Source of the DNA: an uncultured Alphaproteobacteria bacterium
GTDB taxonomy: Bacteria > Pseudomonadota > Alphaproteobacteria > Rhodobacterales > Rhodobacteraceae
NCBI GenBank assembly: GCA_929200255.1
Contig: CAKMYZ010000008.1
Coordinates: 62,001-126,000, forward strand
Reading direction: 5' to 3'
DNA: 64,000 nucleotides
Positions 37,613 through 46,462 of this stretch are shown here, piece after piece. The first letter of the stretch is position 1; each line of letters opens with the position of its first letter. The translations under genes and the position numbers were made by a program. The notes beneath the pieces are model-generated. The model was not told the origin of the DNA. It was given only the letters and a program-made list of their open reading frames with translations, and made no database searches.

Positions 37613-39139
37613 ATGAACGCACCTCTCATCACATTTTCCGAAGATCAGGCCGAAGCCTGGGACAATGTCGCCGTGGCGCTGCGGCAATCGGGCATTGATC
37701 TGGATGACAGTCTTCTACAGCCGCCACAGTCTGACACGACGTCTGTTCTTGCTGTTGTCGGCAAGGCCGGATCTGGCAAGACCATGCTACTTGCCAAGCT
37801 CTACCACGCACTCGATGATGCGGGCATCGATGTAATTTCCGGCGATTGGGAGGGGCGCAAACGCAAGGACCGCCGCACCTTGGCGATCCTCGCCCCGACT
37901 AACAAGGCGGCAAGCGTCCTGCGCAATCATGGCGTGCCTGCCACGACGATCCACCGCATTCTGTATACGCCAGTCTATGACCCGGAATACGAGAAGGTTG
38001 CCGAATGGCTGGCCGGACAAGGCGAGAAACCCGAGATAGAAGGGCTGACGGAAGTTGCCCTTGATCGCGCATTTGCATCCTATCAGATCAACAAATCTGT
38101 GCCTGCTGCCTTGGCCGCCGCCGGACTGCGCGGCAGTGATTTCATCACCGGGTGGAAGCGCCGGGAAGAGCCGTTGGATATCGGCTTTGTTGATGAAAGC
38201 TCGATGCTGGATGAAAAGCAGTTTGAAGATCTCAAAGAGATATTTCCGACGTTGCTTTTATTTGGCGATCCCGCACAGCTACCACCGGTTCAATCGTCGG
38301 GTGGGATGGTGTTTGAGACCTTGCCGGAACAGCGTGTTCTTACGCTCAATCGCATTCACCGGCAGGATGCGGGCAACCCGATCCTTGATCTGGCCCATGC
38401 GCTGGCCGATCCGCAGCTGGATTTCTACGGCTTTGAGCGCATGGTTGAAGAGGCGGCCAAAACCGACGAACGCGTGGTGATGGCCCAAAGGGTCGAGGCG
38501 GATTTGATGGCGCGTTCCCCCTGTCTGGTTTGGCGCAACGCGACGCGCATTCGCTTGATCCACGCCTTTCGCGCCGCGTTTGACGCGCCAGCGGATGAAC
38601 TGCTGGCGGGGGAACCGCTGATTTGTGATGGGATTGAGCTACCGCTGAAGCATCGCAAACGCCGACTTGATCTTGAGGCCAAGGGGCTGATCAAAGGTGC
38701 GCAGGTCATCTATTTGGGGCCGGGCAAGCGTCCCGGTTTTTCAAAACTTCATGTTATGGGTGCGGAAGATCCCCGTGTTGGGGTGGCCAGCATCGTGAAG
38801 ATTGAACAAGAATGCGAGGAAGAACCCTTTATCCCCTTCGCTGCCCGCATGGGCGCGACCTTCTTACATGGCGCGGCGGTGACCATCCATAAGGCCCAAG
38901 GGTCGCAGTGGGACACGGTGCAGGTGTTTGCCCCCGACATCTACGCCGCGTCGCGCATGGGCCGGGTTGAGGCCGGTCAACCGCTTTGGAAACGTCTGGC
39001 CTATGTGGCGATCACGCGTGCAGAGACACAGTTGCGTTGGGTGGTTCGCAACCGCCTTGCCCGCCCACAAGGTGTCTTGCGCGTTGATGACTTAGAGGTC
39101 CCCGCAGCACCCTTGGAATTGAAGAGTGAAGAGATATGA
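37613..39139 (+). CDS. RecD-like ATP-dependent DNA helicase (508 aa)
   Basis: This is a superfamily 1B helicase core: Walker A GKAGSGKTMLLAK (about residue 51), motif Ia LAPTNKAASVLRNHG with TTIHRIL, Walker B DESSMLDEKQ, motif III LFGDPAQLPPVQSSGG, motif IV around VLTLNRIHRQ, and motifs V/VI HKAQGSQWDTVQVF and YVAITRAETQLRW. It lacks the N-terminal region of RecBCD RecD and is of the short, stand-alone type annotated as AAA-family ATPase or exonuclease V alpha-like. It probably acts in DNA repair or recombination. It overlaps the following SDR gene by 4 bp. Confidence 0.88.
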   Translation: MNAPLITFSEDQAEAWDNVAVALRQSGIDLDDSLLQPPQSDTTSVLAVVGKAGSGKTMLLAKLYHALDDAGIDVISGDWEGRKRKDRRTLAILAPTNKAASVLRNHGVPATTIHRILYTPVYDPEYEKVAEWLAGQGEKPEIEGLTEVALDRAFASYQINKSVPAALAAAGLRGSDFITGWKRREEPLDIGFVDESSMLDEKQFEDLKEIFPTLLLFGDPAQLPPVQSSGGMVFETLPEQRVLTLNRIHRQDAGNPILDLAHALADPQLDFYGFERMVEEAAKTDERVVMAQRVEADLMARSPCLVWRNATRIRLIHAFRAAFDAPADELLAGEPLICDGIELPLKHRKRRLDLEAKGLIKGAQVIYLGPGKRPGFSKLHVMGAEDPRVGVASIVKIEQECEEEPFIPFAARMGATFLHGAAVTIHKAQGSQWDTVQVFAPDIYAASRMGRVEAGQPLWKRLAYVAITRAETQLRWVVRNRLARPQGVLRVDDLEVPAAPLELKSEEI

Positions 39140-39846
39140 AATCGATCATTGTCACAGGCGCGAGCCGCGGAATTGGTCGTGAGACGGCTGAGTATTTTCT
39201 GGCGCAGGGCTGGCGTGTGGGGTTGATTGCCCGTCGCGCGGATGTGCTTGTCGAGGTTGACCATCCCAATGCGGTGCGGATGTCTTGCGATGTGACGCAA
39301 GAGGCGGCTGTGGACGCAGCCTTTGCAGATTTTGGCCACCTTGATGTCCTGTTCAACAACGCGGGCATGTTTGGACCGCAGGCGACGATTGATGAGATCG
39401 CGCTAGATGACTGGAAGCGGGTTGTCGATGTTAATCTGACGGGCATGTTTCTTTGTGCCCGCGCCGCGTTTCGCCAGATGCGCAAGCAGACACCGCAAGG
39501 CGGGCGGATCATCAACAATGGGTCTATCTCTGCGCATACGCCGCGCGAGGGTTCGGTCTGCTATACCACAACGAAACACGGCGTTAGTGGGTTGACCAAG
39601 ACGCTGACCATTGACGGCCGCGCCTTCAACATCGCCTGCGGGCAGATCGATATCGGCAACGCTCGCACCGATTTGGTCGTGAACCTGGAAAAGACACGTG
39701 CCGCCCAAGGGCTGGACCCTTTGCCTAGCATGGATGTGACAGATGTGGCGCGGTCCGTGTTCCATATGGCGTCGCTGCCTGCAGAGGCCAATGTTCAGAC
39801 GATGATGGTGATGGCGTCAAAAATGCCGCATATCGGGCGCGGTTAG
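39136..39846 (+). CDS. SDR family oxidoreductase (236 aa)
   Basis: This is a classical short-chain dehydrogenase. The NAD(P)-binding TGxxxGIG motif is in SIIVTGASRGIGRETAEYFL, NNAG in VLFNNAGMFGPQ, the catalytic Ser in NGSISAHTP, and the YxxxK motif in CYTTTKHGVSGLTKTL. Residues following the G motif (RRADV) favour NADP, weakly. Its ATGA overlap with the helicase gene indicates co-expression without an obvious functional link. The substrate is unknown. It is convergent with the TIGR02186 gene (4-bp overlap). Confidence 0.9.
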   Translation: MKSIIVTGASRGIGRETAEYFLAQGWRVGLIARRADVLVEVDHPNAVRMSCDVTQEAAVDAAFADFGHLDVLFNNAGMFGPQATIDEIALDDWKRVVDVNLTGMFLCARAAFRQMRKQTPQGGRIINNGSISAHTPREGSVCYTTTKHGVSGLTKTLTIDGRAFNIACGQIDIGNARTDLVVNLEKTRAAQGLDPLPSMDVTDVARSVFHMASLPAEANVQTMMVMASKMPHIGRG

Positions 39847-40592
39847 CGCCGGAACAACGTGAAGACAGCAGAAGCGCCCCAACCCGCGGCAATGGCGATA
39901 GACAGCGACATCAGCCCATACCAGAAGGCGTGTTCATGGGCGAGGTTGTAGAGCCAGCGCTCCAGCCCAACCTTCTTTACCGGAATCGATGTGGCATAAA
40001 AATCGACAATTTGCTTGTCGCGGGTCAGGTAAATTTCGGCCTTGTAGTCACCCTCGGTCAGGTTGGCAGGCAGCGGAATGAGGGTGCGGAAAAGCGCTTC
40101 TTCTTCAACCCACACCCCTTCTGGCAATGTCTGATACAGGCCTTGTCCGGTGCGGATGCGGATCAACGCTTGTGTAAATCGTTCGGCACCTTCGACGGTT
40201 GCCCCAACAGAGCGGATCGCGCGTTGGGTGCTGATGCGCGTGTTCAGGTCTTCGGTAAAGGTCAGGATCTCTTCGAGCGGGCGGTTTGTGGCAACAGCGT
40301 AAAAGGTTGGTGCGACGTCCACTTCGACGGACTCAGTATTGACCCAAATACCAAAGCGGCGATCCTTCTTGCGTACGATTACGGGCTGATCGGGTCCGGC
40401 GACCGTAACAATTACCCCTAGGTCACCCTCAATCGGTGCTGCGTCATCACGTTTGATGGCGCCAAAGATCAAAATCTCAGAGCCTTCGAATGTTGCGGTG
40501 ATTGCCACCTCATCACGGCTGAGGCCAAGCACGATTTCTTCGGCCTTGGCCGGCATGGCGAAGATCATGAGAAGTGCAACAAGACGGATCAT
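39843..40592 (-). CDS. TIGR02186 family membrane-anchored protein (249 aa)
   Basis: A signal peptide (MIRLVALLMIFAMPAKA) is followed by a large periplasmic domain (EEIVLGLSRDEVAITATFEG ...) and one C-terminal transmembrane helix (about residues 218-240, WYGLMSLSIAIAAGWGASAV) with a short cytoplasmic tail, so it is a type I membrane protein. This is the TIGR02186 family, which almost always sits next to a TauE/SafE permease, as here (start and stop codons share one base). A role as the periplasmic partner of that transporter is plausible. The family has no established biochemical function. Confidence 0.88.
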   Translation of the reverse strand: MIRLVALLMIFAMPAKAEEIVLGLSRDEVAITATFEGSEILIFGAIKRDDAAPIEGDLGVIVTVAGPDQPVIVRKKDRRFGIWVNTESVEVDVAPTFYAVATNRPLEEILTFTEDLNTRISTQRAIRSVGATVEGAERFTQALIRIRTGQGLYQTLPEGVWVEEEALFRTLIPLPANLTEGDYKAEIYLTRDKQIVDFYATSIPVKKVGLERWLYNLAHEHAFWYGLMSLSIAIAAGWGASAVFTLFRR

Positions 40593-41512
40593 CAGTGCCC
40601 CCCAGTGCCGAGCGAATAGAACTCGCTGGGGGTAACCAAAAGGTCAAAGGCAAGTTTACCGCATACAGCCAGAACCATGATCGCGAGCCAGATGCGCAAT
40701 TGCTCTGCCTTCATCCTGACGCCGATGCGTGTGCCGATTTGTGCGCCGACGACACCACCGACCAACAAGAGCACCGCCAGAACCACATCAACCGTAAAGT
40801 TGGTCGTTGCGTGCAGCATTGTGGTGAAGGCGGTCACGAAGATGATCTGAAACAATGAGGTGCCGACAACCACCTTTGTGGGCATACCCAGCAGATAAAT
40901 CATCGCTGGCACCATGATGAAACCGCCGCCAACACCCATAATGGCCGCCAATACGCCAACAAGCACACCCACCAGCAGCGGTGGAACGACAGAGATGTAG
41001 AGCCCCGAGACGCGGAACTTCATTTTGAACGGCAGGTTGTGAACCCAATTGTGCTTGCGCCGTTTGGGAACGCTTACGCCGCCGCTTTTGTTGGCCTGAC
41101 GGATCGCCTTGAGGCTTTCAATGAACATCAGCGTGCCAATCATGCCAAGAAAGACGACATAGCAAAGCTGCACCAGGAGTTCGACCTGACCCAGTGATTT
41201 GAGGTAGTTGAACAGGATAATACCAAGGCCGGATCCGATCAGGCCGCCTATCAACAGCACTGTCCCCATTCGGAGATCCACTGTCTTTCGTTTCAGGTGT
41301 GCAAGCACGCCGGAGAAAGATGACGCAACGATCTGGTTCGCCTCAGTTGCGACCGCTACGGCAGGTGGAATGCCGATAAAAAACAACAGTGGCGTCATCA
41401 GGAATCCGCCACCAACCCCAAACATGCCCGACAGAATGCCCACAATGCCGCCCAGCCCAAGTAAAAGGAAGGCGTTCACCGAAACCTCGGCGATAGGAAG
41501 ATAAATCTGCAT
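40592..41512 (-). CDS. TauE/SafE family permease paired with TIGR02186 (306 aa)
   Basis: This inner-membrane permease has about eight helices. Signature glycine-rich repeats are present in both halves: GGIVGILSGMFGVGGGFLMT (about residues 20-39) and GVLVGVLAAIMGVGGGFIMV. The region between, LAHLKRKTVDLRMG, is cytoplasmic. The start at 41512 (MQIYLPIAEVSVNAFLLLGL) is where the usual protein begins; the frame is open 21 codons further upstream. It is cotranscribed with TIGR02186, the usual pair in alphaproteobacteria, probably exporting a sulfur-containing or other anion. It is distinct in sequence from the TauE-type gene at 19268. Confidence 0.88.
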   Translation of the reverse strand: MQIYLPIAEVSVNAFLLLGLGGIVGILSGMFGVGGGFLMTPLLFFIGIPPAVAVATEANQIVASSFSGVLAHLKRKTVDLRMGTVLLIGGLIGSGLGIILFNYLKSLGQVELLVQLCYVVFLGMIGTLMFIESLKAIRQANKSGGVSVPKRRKHNWVHNLPFKMKFRVSGLYISVVPPLLVGVLVGVLAAIMGVGGGFIMVPAMIYLLGMPTKVVVGTSLFQIIFVTAFTTMLHATTNFTVDVVLAVLLLVGGVVGAQIGTRIGVRMKAEQLRIWLAIMVLAVCGKLAFDLLVTPSEFYSLGTGGH

Positions 41513-41648
41513 GAACTGATCCGGGGCGCTTGTGCCGCTGGGAAGCAACAAAAACCTTTGTGGCGCATCTGTCAAATGGTGTCGGGCGATTCATGCTGCG
41601 ATTGCAGCATTTCCGCCACGTGGACTTATCGGTGAAATGAAAGTGGAC

Positions 41649-42455
41649 CTATAAGAGACCGCGGAGATACCCGCGCAGAACTGTCTCAAGCTTGGCAGCG
41701 CCAAGGGGCGCCATCGCCTTGGTGTGTTCGTGACTGATCGCTTCGTTGCTCATCCCGGCGGCCATATTGGTGATGGTCGAGATAGCAGCGGCCCTGAGGC
41801 CAAGAAAACGCGCGAGGATCACCTCGGGCACGGTCGACATGCCAACGGCATCGGCCCCCAGCATTCCGATTGCTTTGATTTCGGCGGGTGTTTCAAAGGA
41901 AGGGCCGGAATACCATGCGTAGACACCATCGGCCATCTCGACCCCGGCGGCAGTGGCGGCGGCGCGTAGGCCTTTGCGGATGTCGGGGTCATAGGCATCT
42001 TTCATCGGCACAAAGCGCGCGTCTGTGGGTTCACCGATCAGCGGGTTCAGGCCAGAAAAATTGATATGATCCGACAGGCACATGATCGATCCGGTTGGCA
42101 TGTCATCGCGCATGGACCCTGCTGCGTTGGTTGCCAGCATCATGTCGGCGCCCAACGCCTTGAGCACCTCCAATGGGAGCCGCATCGCATCGCCACGACC
42201 GCTTTCGTAATAGTGCGCCCGACCACCAAAGACGGCCACACGCACGCCTTCAAAATCGCCGATCACAAGGTTGGCGTTATGGCCTGATACACCTGTGTGC
42301 GGAAAGCCGGGCAAGTCACCATAGGGGATCGCCACACCGTCCACCTCGTTCGCGATATGCCCAAGGCCAGAGCCAAGGATCAGACCAAGACGCACCGGCG
42401 CTTCACCTGCCGCCCCTTTGATTTGGGCAGCAAGTGCCTCAGCGTTCTTTGACAT
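41649..42455 (-). CDS. Purine-nucleoside phosphorylase, trimeric type (268 aa)
   Basis: This is a class I (human-type) PNP. RLGLILGSGLGHIANEVDG carries the phosphate-binding G-S-G-L-G, followed by YGDLPGFPHTGVSGH, FGGRAHYYESGRGDAMRLP, LMLATNAAGSMRDDMPTGS and DGVYAWYSGPSFETPAEIKA, with the base-binding Asn/Glu late in the chain. It is the last gene of the BmpA-type nucleoside transporter operon and overlaps the permease gene by 17 bp, so imported nucleosides are probably cleaved directly. The start is ATG 42455 (MSKNAEALAAQIKGA). Confidence 0.92.
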   Translation of the reverse strand: MSKNAEALAAQIKGAAGEAPVRLGLILGSGLGHIANEVDGVAIPYGDLPGFPHTGVSGHNANLVIGDFEGVRVAVFGGRAHYYESGRGDAMRLPLEVLKALGADMMLATNAAGSMRDDMPTGSIMCLSDHINFSGLNPLIGEPTDARFVPMKDAYDPDIRKGLRAAATAAGVEMADGVYAWYSGPSFETPAEIKAIGMLGADAVGMSTVPEVILARFLGLRAAAISTITNMAAGMSNEAISHEHTKAMAPLGAAKLETVLRGYLRGLL

Positions 42456-43407
42456 AGGGCTCGCCCCCGGCGCGTGGCGGGATCGCCTTGCCGACGAAAC
42501 CGGCAAGGATGACCACGGTCAGGATATAGGGCAGCACGTCAAGGAATTGACCGTTCACCTGGAAGCTGAGCACACGTTCAATCACGTCGGGGCGCAGAGA
42601 CATCGCCTGCAGGAAGCCAAACAGCAGGCAGGCATAAAGCGCATACCAGGGCCGCCATTTGGCAAAAATCAGCGCGGCCAGCGCGATAAAGCCGCGACCA
42701 GCGCTCATGTCTTTGACAAAGCCGGCCTGTAACGCTGTGGCGAGATAGGCCCCGGCGATACCACAAAGAATGCCGCAAATGCCAACGGCGGCAAAGCGCA
42801 GCCAGATGACAGATACACCAGCTGTATCAACGGCGGCAGGGTTTTCGCCCACCGCCCGCAAGCGCAGACCAAAGCGGGTGCGGAACAGGATCCACCATGT
42901 CAGGGGCACCATCAGCAGTGCGACATAGACAAGGATCGTGTGTCCGGAAATGAGTTCATAGTAAATTGGCCCGATGACGGGCACGTTTTGCAAGGCCTCT
43001 GCAAAAGGCAAATCAATCGGGTTAAAGCGGGCATCGCCGGTCAGCTGCGGCGTCCGCCCGCCTTGGGCAAACCAGCTTTGCGCGATCACCACCGTCAGAC
43101 CGGCTGCAAGGAAGTTGATAGCAACCCCCGATATCAACTGGTTCCCGCGAAACGTAATTGAGGCCAGCCCGTGTACGGCGGACAGGACCATAGAGGCACC
43201 AATACCCGCCAGAAGCCCAAACCAGACATTGCCGGTTACCGCAGCGATGGCGGCCGATAGGAACGCTGCTGCCAGCATTTTTCCCTCAAGCCCGATATCA
43301 AAGATACCGGCCCGCTCGGAATAAAGCCCAGCCAGACAGGCCAGAAGAAGCGGGGTTGCCAGACGCAAGGTTGCGTCCAGCATCTGCAAAAGGGTCGCAA
43401 AGTCCAT
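42439..43407 (-). CDS. Nucleoside-type ABC transporter permease, second subunit (322 aa)
   Basis: This membrane permease of the BmpA/RbsC-like (BPD_transp_2) family has 8-10 hydrophobic segments. Typical features are GLYSERAGIFDIGLEGKMLA near the N-terminus and FRTRFGLRLRAVGENPAAVD with AGVSVIWLRFAAVGICGI in the middle, the latter being the coupling-helix region facing the ATPase. It ends in PYVKER. It forms a heterodimer with the permease at 43830. It lies 3 bases after the 140-aa gene and overlaps pnp. Nucleoside specificity is inferred from the BMP-type binding protein and the linked PNP. Confidence 0.92.
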   Translation of the reverse strand: MDFATLLQMLDATLRLATPLLLACLAGLYSERAGIFDIGLEGKMLAAAFLSAAIAAVTGNVWFGLLAGIGASMVLSAVHGLASITFRGNQLISGVAINFLAAGLTVVIAQSWFAQGGRTPQLTGDARFNPIDLPFAEALQNVPVIGPIYYELISGHTILVYVALLMVPLTWWILFRTRFGLRLRAVGENPAAVDTAGVSVIWLRFAAVGICGILCGIAGAYLATALQAGFVKDMSAGRGFIALAALIFAKWRPWYALYACLLFGFLQAMSLRPDVIERVLSFQVNGQFLDVLPYILTVVILAGFVGKAIPPRAGGEPYVKER

Positions 43408-43410
43408 GGC

Positions 43411-43833
43411 TTAAGCCGCTTTCTCCATCAGGAACGGGAAGAGGGCGAAGAAACGATCGGCCACTTCTGGGTTGTTGCGCAATGCGGTCTCGGCCTCTGC
43501 CTGGCTGATATCAACCGCTTGTGTGCGGTCTTTGCGCAAGAAAAACTGTAGCCCAAGCATCGCGTCAAACCGCTCGTCCGTGATGAACGGGTCATGCGGC
43601 ACACGGGGCATCACGGATTTACTGGGCATCAGCACGCTTGTCGGTTTTTGCAGCGACAAGAGCGCCACCAGATGCGGTGGCACCTCGCTTGCGGGTGTCT
43701 GGTCGATCACATGGTGAACCCACTGGTGGAGCTCTTCCATAGAAATCATGCCTAGCGCCAAACAGCTGAGCACAAAGCCCAGATCGGCGCCGGTGTCGTC
43801 TTCGACACCGATTTTGAATGGTCCTGTCATCAT
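43411..43833 (-). CDS. Hypothetical soluble protein between the two ABC permease genes (140 aa)
   Basis: No family is recognised. The protein is soluble and acidic, and begins MMTGPFKIGVEDDTGADLGF (or at the second Met), then CLALGMISMEELHQWVHHVI, a helical region, and ends in FFALFPFLMEKAA. It overlaps the upstream permease by 4 bp (ATGA) and precedes the second permease by 3 bases, so it is fully embedded in the transporter operon. It has no signal peptide, so it would act in the cytoplasm. It could be a transporter-associated regulator or a passenger gene. Codon use matches the operon. Confidence 0.75.
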   Translation of the reverse strand: MMTGPFKIGVEDDTGADLGFVLSCLALGMISMEELHQWVHHVIDQTPASEVPPHLVALLSLQKPTSVLMPSKSVMPRVPHDPFITDERFDAMLGLQFFLRKDRTQAVDISQAEAETALRNNPEVADRFFALFPFLMEKAA

Positions 43834-44924
43834 GTTTTTGCTCTCCTCAATGATAGGAATAGCCGCTCGAGCGGCATGCGCACTAGCTGATCTAGTGCAC
43901 CAGTGAAAAGGATGATCAGTGCCTGAATTACTTCAATCATCTCACTGGGGATCGACATCCATAGGGCGATCTCTCCGCCGCCTTGATATAGAAAGCCGAA
44001 AAGAAGGGCCGCAAGCAATATCCCGAAGGGATGGTTCCGCCCCATAAGTGCAACAGCGATGCCAATAAAGCCTGCGCCTGCCACGTTGTCCAAGACCAGC
44101 CGTTCGGCCTCGCCTTGTACGTTGTTGATGGCCATCATGCCGGCAAGAGCGCCTGAGATAAGCATGGCAACCATGATAATTTTGGTCGGGCTGATGCCCG
44201 CATACTTGGCCGCTGTCTCCGAGTGACCAAGCGAGCGGATTTCGTATCCCAAACGGGTGTGCCAAATCAACCACCATACCGCAAAGCAAGCCGCGATTGC
44301 GATAAAGAATGTCACGTTCGCAGGCGCCGCGCGGAACAATGATGTTTCCCCAAAGCTGAACAATTCTTCGAATGTTGGCAGATGGGTCGGTTCTGGAAAC
44401 TTTGCAGTTGCAAGCTCCATTGATCCTGGAACTTTAATTGGTCCATTCAGCAGGTAGTTCAGCAAACCTGCGGCGATAAAGTTGAACATGATTGTTGTAA
44501 TAACAATGTGGCTACCGCGTTTTGCCTGCAAAATAGCAGGGATAAAGGCCCATGCGGCACCGAATAGTGCTGCTGCTGTAGCTGAGCCCAAAACGGCCAC
44601 TGTCCAATGGGGCCACGGAACGTACAAACAGGCCAAAGCAACGCCGAGCCCACCCAAGACAGCCTGCCCCTCACCTCCAATGTTAAACAACCTCGCATGA
44701 AAGGCGACAGAAACTGCTAAGCCAGTAAAGATGAAGTTAGTAGTGTAGTATAGAGTATAACCCCAAGAATAACTTGATCCGAAGGACCCCTCAACCATCA
44801 TAACAATTGCGTCCCAAGGGTTTTGCCCCATCGAAAGCAACAGAAACGCCGACAGAATTGCAGCCAGCAGGATCGAGATCAGGGGGATCAGGATCACATC
44901 TGCCCATTTTGGCATCACGTCCAT
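43830..44924 (-). CDS. Nucleoside-type ABC transporter permease, first subunit (364 aa)
   Basis: This is a permease of the BmpA-associated family. The N-terminal SILLAAILSAFLLLSMGQNP is followed by VEGSFGSSYSWGYTLYYTTN, GLAVSVAFHARLFNIGGEGQ and the cytoplasmic motif WHTRLGYEIRSLGHSETAAK (EAA-like loop for the ATPase). About ten hydrophobic segments are present. The segment coding for residues 35-90 (about 44650-44820) uses more A/T-ending codons than the rest of the gene. Start ATG shares one base with the ATPase stop (TAATG). Confidence 0.93.
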   Translation of the reverse strand: MDVMPKWADVILIPLISILLAAILSAFLLLSMGQNPWDAIVMMVEGSFGSSYSWGYTLYYTTNFIFTGLAVSVAFHARLFNIGGEGQAVLGGLGVALACLYVPWPHWTVAVLGSATAAALFGAAWAFIPAILQAKRGSHIVITTIMFNFIAAGLLNYLLNGPIKVPGSMELATAKFPEPTHLPTFEELFSFGETSLFRAAPANVTFFIAIAACFAVWWLIWHTRLGYEIRSLGHSETAAKYAGISPTKIIMVAMLISGALAGMMAINNVQGEAERLVLDNVAGAGFIGIAVALMGRNHPFGILLAALLFGFLYQGGGEIALWMSIPSEMIEVIQALIILFTGALDQLVRMPLERLFLSLRRAKT

Positions 44925-46462
44925 TACGCAGCTTCTCCGCTCATGCCTGCCATCAGCAGTCCGAGTTCTTTTTCATCTGTTTTATCAGGCATCCGCTCGC
45001 CCATCATTTTTCCGTCGAACATAACGGCAATGCGGTCAGACAGCGACAAAATTTCCTCTAACTCCACAGAAACCAACAAAATTGCTTTGCCCTGATCCCT
45101 AAGTGCAACAATCTGCTGGTGGATGAATTCGATGGCACCAATGTCCACACCGCGTGTCGGTTGCCCGATCAGCAGCAGGTCTGGGTTCTGTTCAATCTCG
45201 CGGGCGAGCACGATTTTCTGCTGGTTTCCGCCGGAAAAACTCTTTGCTGCAAGGTTCGGATCAGGAGGGCGGACGTCGAAACGCGCCATCTTTTCTTCGG
45301 TGTCTTTGCGGATCGCCGCATTGTTCATAAAAAGCTTGGACCGCTGGTACGCTGCATCATGGTGATAGCCAAAGGCCGTGTTCTCCCATGCGTGGAAGTC
45401 CATGATCAGGCCTTCGCGCTGGCGATCCTCTGGCACATGGCTGATACCGCGCTTGCGGCGGCTTTGCCCGTCTGATTTCGCACCGGTCAAGTCAATCTCT
45501 TCGCCGTTGATGTGGATCGTACCGGTTGCTTTCTCATATCCGCCAAGCACTTCAAGCAATTCGGATTGACCGTTGCCAGCCACACCGGCGATCCCGAGGA
45601 TTTCGCCTGCGTGGACGTCGAAACTGACGCCTTTGACCCGATGCACACCCTTATCGTCAGTCACGTTAAGGTCTTTGACCTCAAGGATTTTGCGACCGAT
45701 CTCTGCGGGTTTCTTGTCAACCCGCAGCAGAACCTTGCGGCCAACCATCAACTCGGCCAGTTCGGGTGGGCTGGTCTCAGGCGTCTTGACCGTTGCTGTC
45801 ATCTCACCGCGTCGCATCACGCTGACGGTGTCGGTGATATCCATGATCTCGCGCAGTTTGTGCGTGATCAGGATGATCGTTTTGCCCTCGCGCTTGAGGT
45901 TTTCGAGGATGCGGAACAGGTGGTCTGCCTCTGCCGGGGTCAGCACGCCGGTGGGTTCATCAAGGATCAGAATATCAGCCTTGCGATAGAGCGCTTTGAG
46001 GATTTCGACCCGTTGCTGCATGCCCACGCCGACCTCTTCGATCAGCGCGTCTGGGTCGACGTTCAGTTCATATTCTTCGGCAAGGCTTTTGAGTTCGCGC
46101 CGCGCGCGCGCCAGTGAAGGGCGCAGCAGGCCGCTGTCTTCTGCGCCAAGAACCACGTTCTCAAGTACAGTGAAATTTTCAACCAGTTTAAAGTGCTGGA
46201 ACACCATTCCGATGCCTGCGGCGATGGCCGCCTGGCTATCTGGAATTGCAGTTTTCCGACCAGAAATGAAGATTTCGCCAGCGTCAGCCTTATAAAACCC
46301 ATATAGAATCGACATCAGCGTCGATTTGCCCGCCCCATTTTCGCCGATGATCCCGTGGATTGTGCCGGGCATCACCCGGATCGAGATATCTTTGTTTGCT
46401 TGAACCGGCCCAAAGGCTTTTGAAATACCCTTGAGTTCGATGGCTGGGGCGATGTCGCTCAT
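44924..46462 (-). CDS. Nucleoside-type ABC transporter ATP-binding protein (512 aa)
   Basis: It has two tandem ABC domains. The first has Walker A GENGAGKSTLMSIL (about residue 38), a VGMQQRVEILKAL signature region and Walker B ILILDEPTGVLTP. The second has a modified Walker A (GVAGNGQSELLEVL), the signature FSGGNQQKIVLARE and LLLIGQPTRGVDIGA. This degenerate second P-loop is normal for the RbsA/YufO group of sugar and nucleoside importers. It overlaps the NTF2-like gene by 4 bp upstream and the permease by one base downstream. Confidence 0.95.
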   Translation of the reverse strand: MSDIAPAIELKGISKAFGPVQANKDISIRVMPGTIHGIIGENGAGKSTLMSILYGFYKADAGEIFISGRKTAIPDSQAAIAAGIGMVFQHFKLVENFTVLENVVLGAEDSGLLRPSLARARRELKSLAEEYELNVDPDALIEEVGVGMQQRVEILKALYRKADILILDEPTGVLTPAEADHLFRILENLKREGKTIILITHKLREIMDITDTVSVMRRGEMTATVKTPETSPPELAELMVGRKVLLRVDKKPAEIGRKILEVKDLNVTDDKGVHRVKGVSFDVHAGEILGIAGVAGNGQSELLEVLGGYEKATGTIHINGEEIDLTGAKSDGQSRRKRGISHVPEDRQREGLIMDFHAWENTAFGYHHDAAYQRSKLFMNNAAIRKDTEEKMARFDVRPPDPNLAAKSFSGGNQQKIVLAREIEQNPDLLLIGQPTRGVDIGAIEFIHQQIVALRDQGKAILLVSVELEEILSLSDRIAVMFDGKMMGERMPDKTDEKELGLLMAGMSGEAA

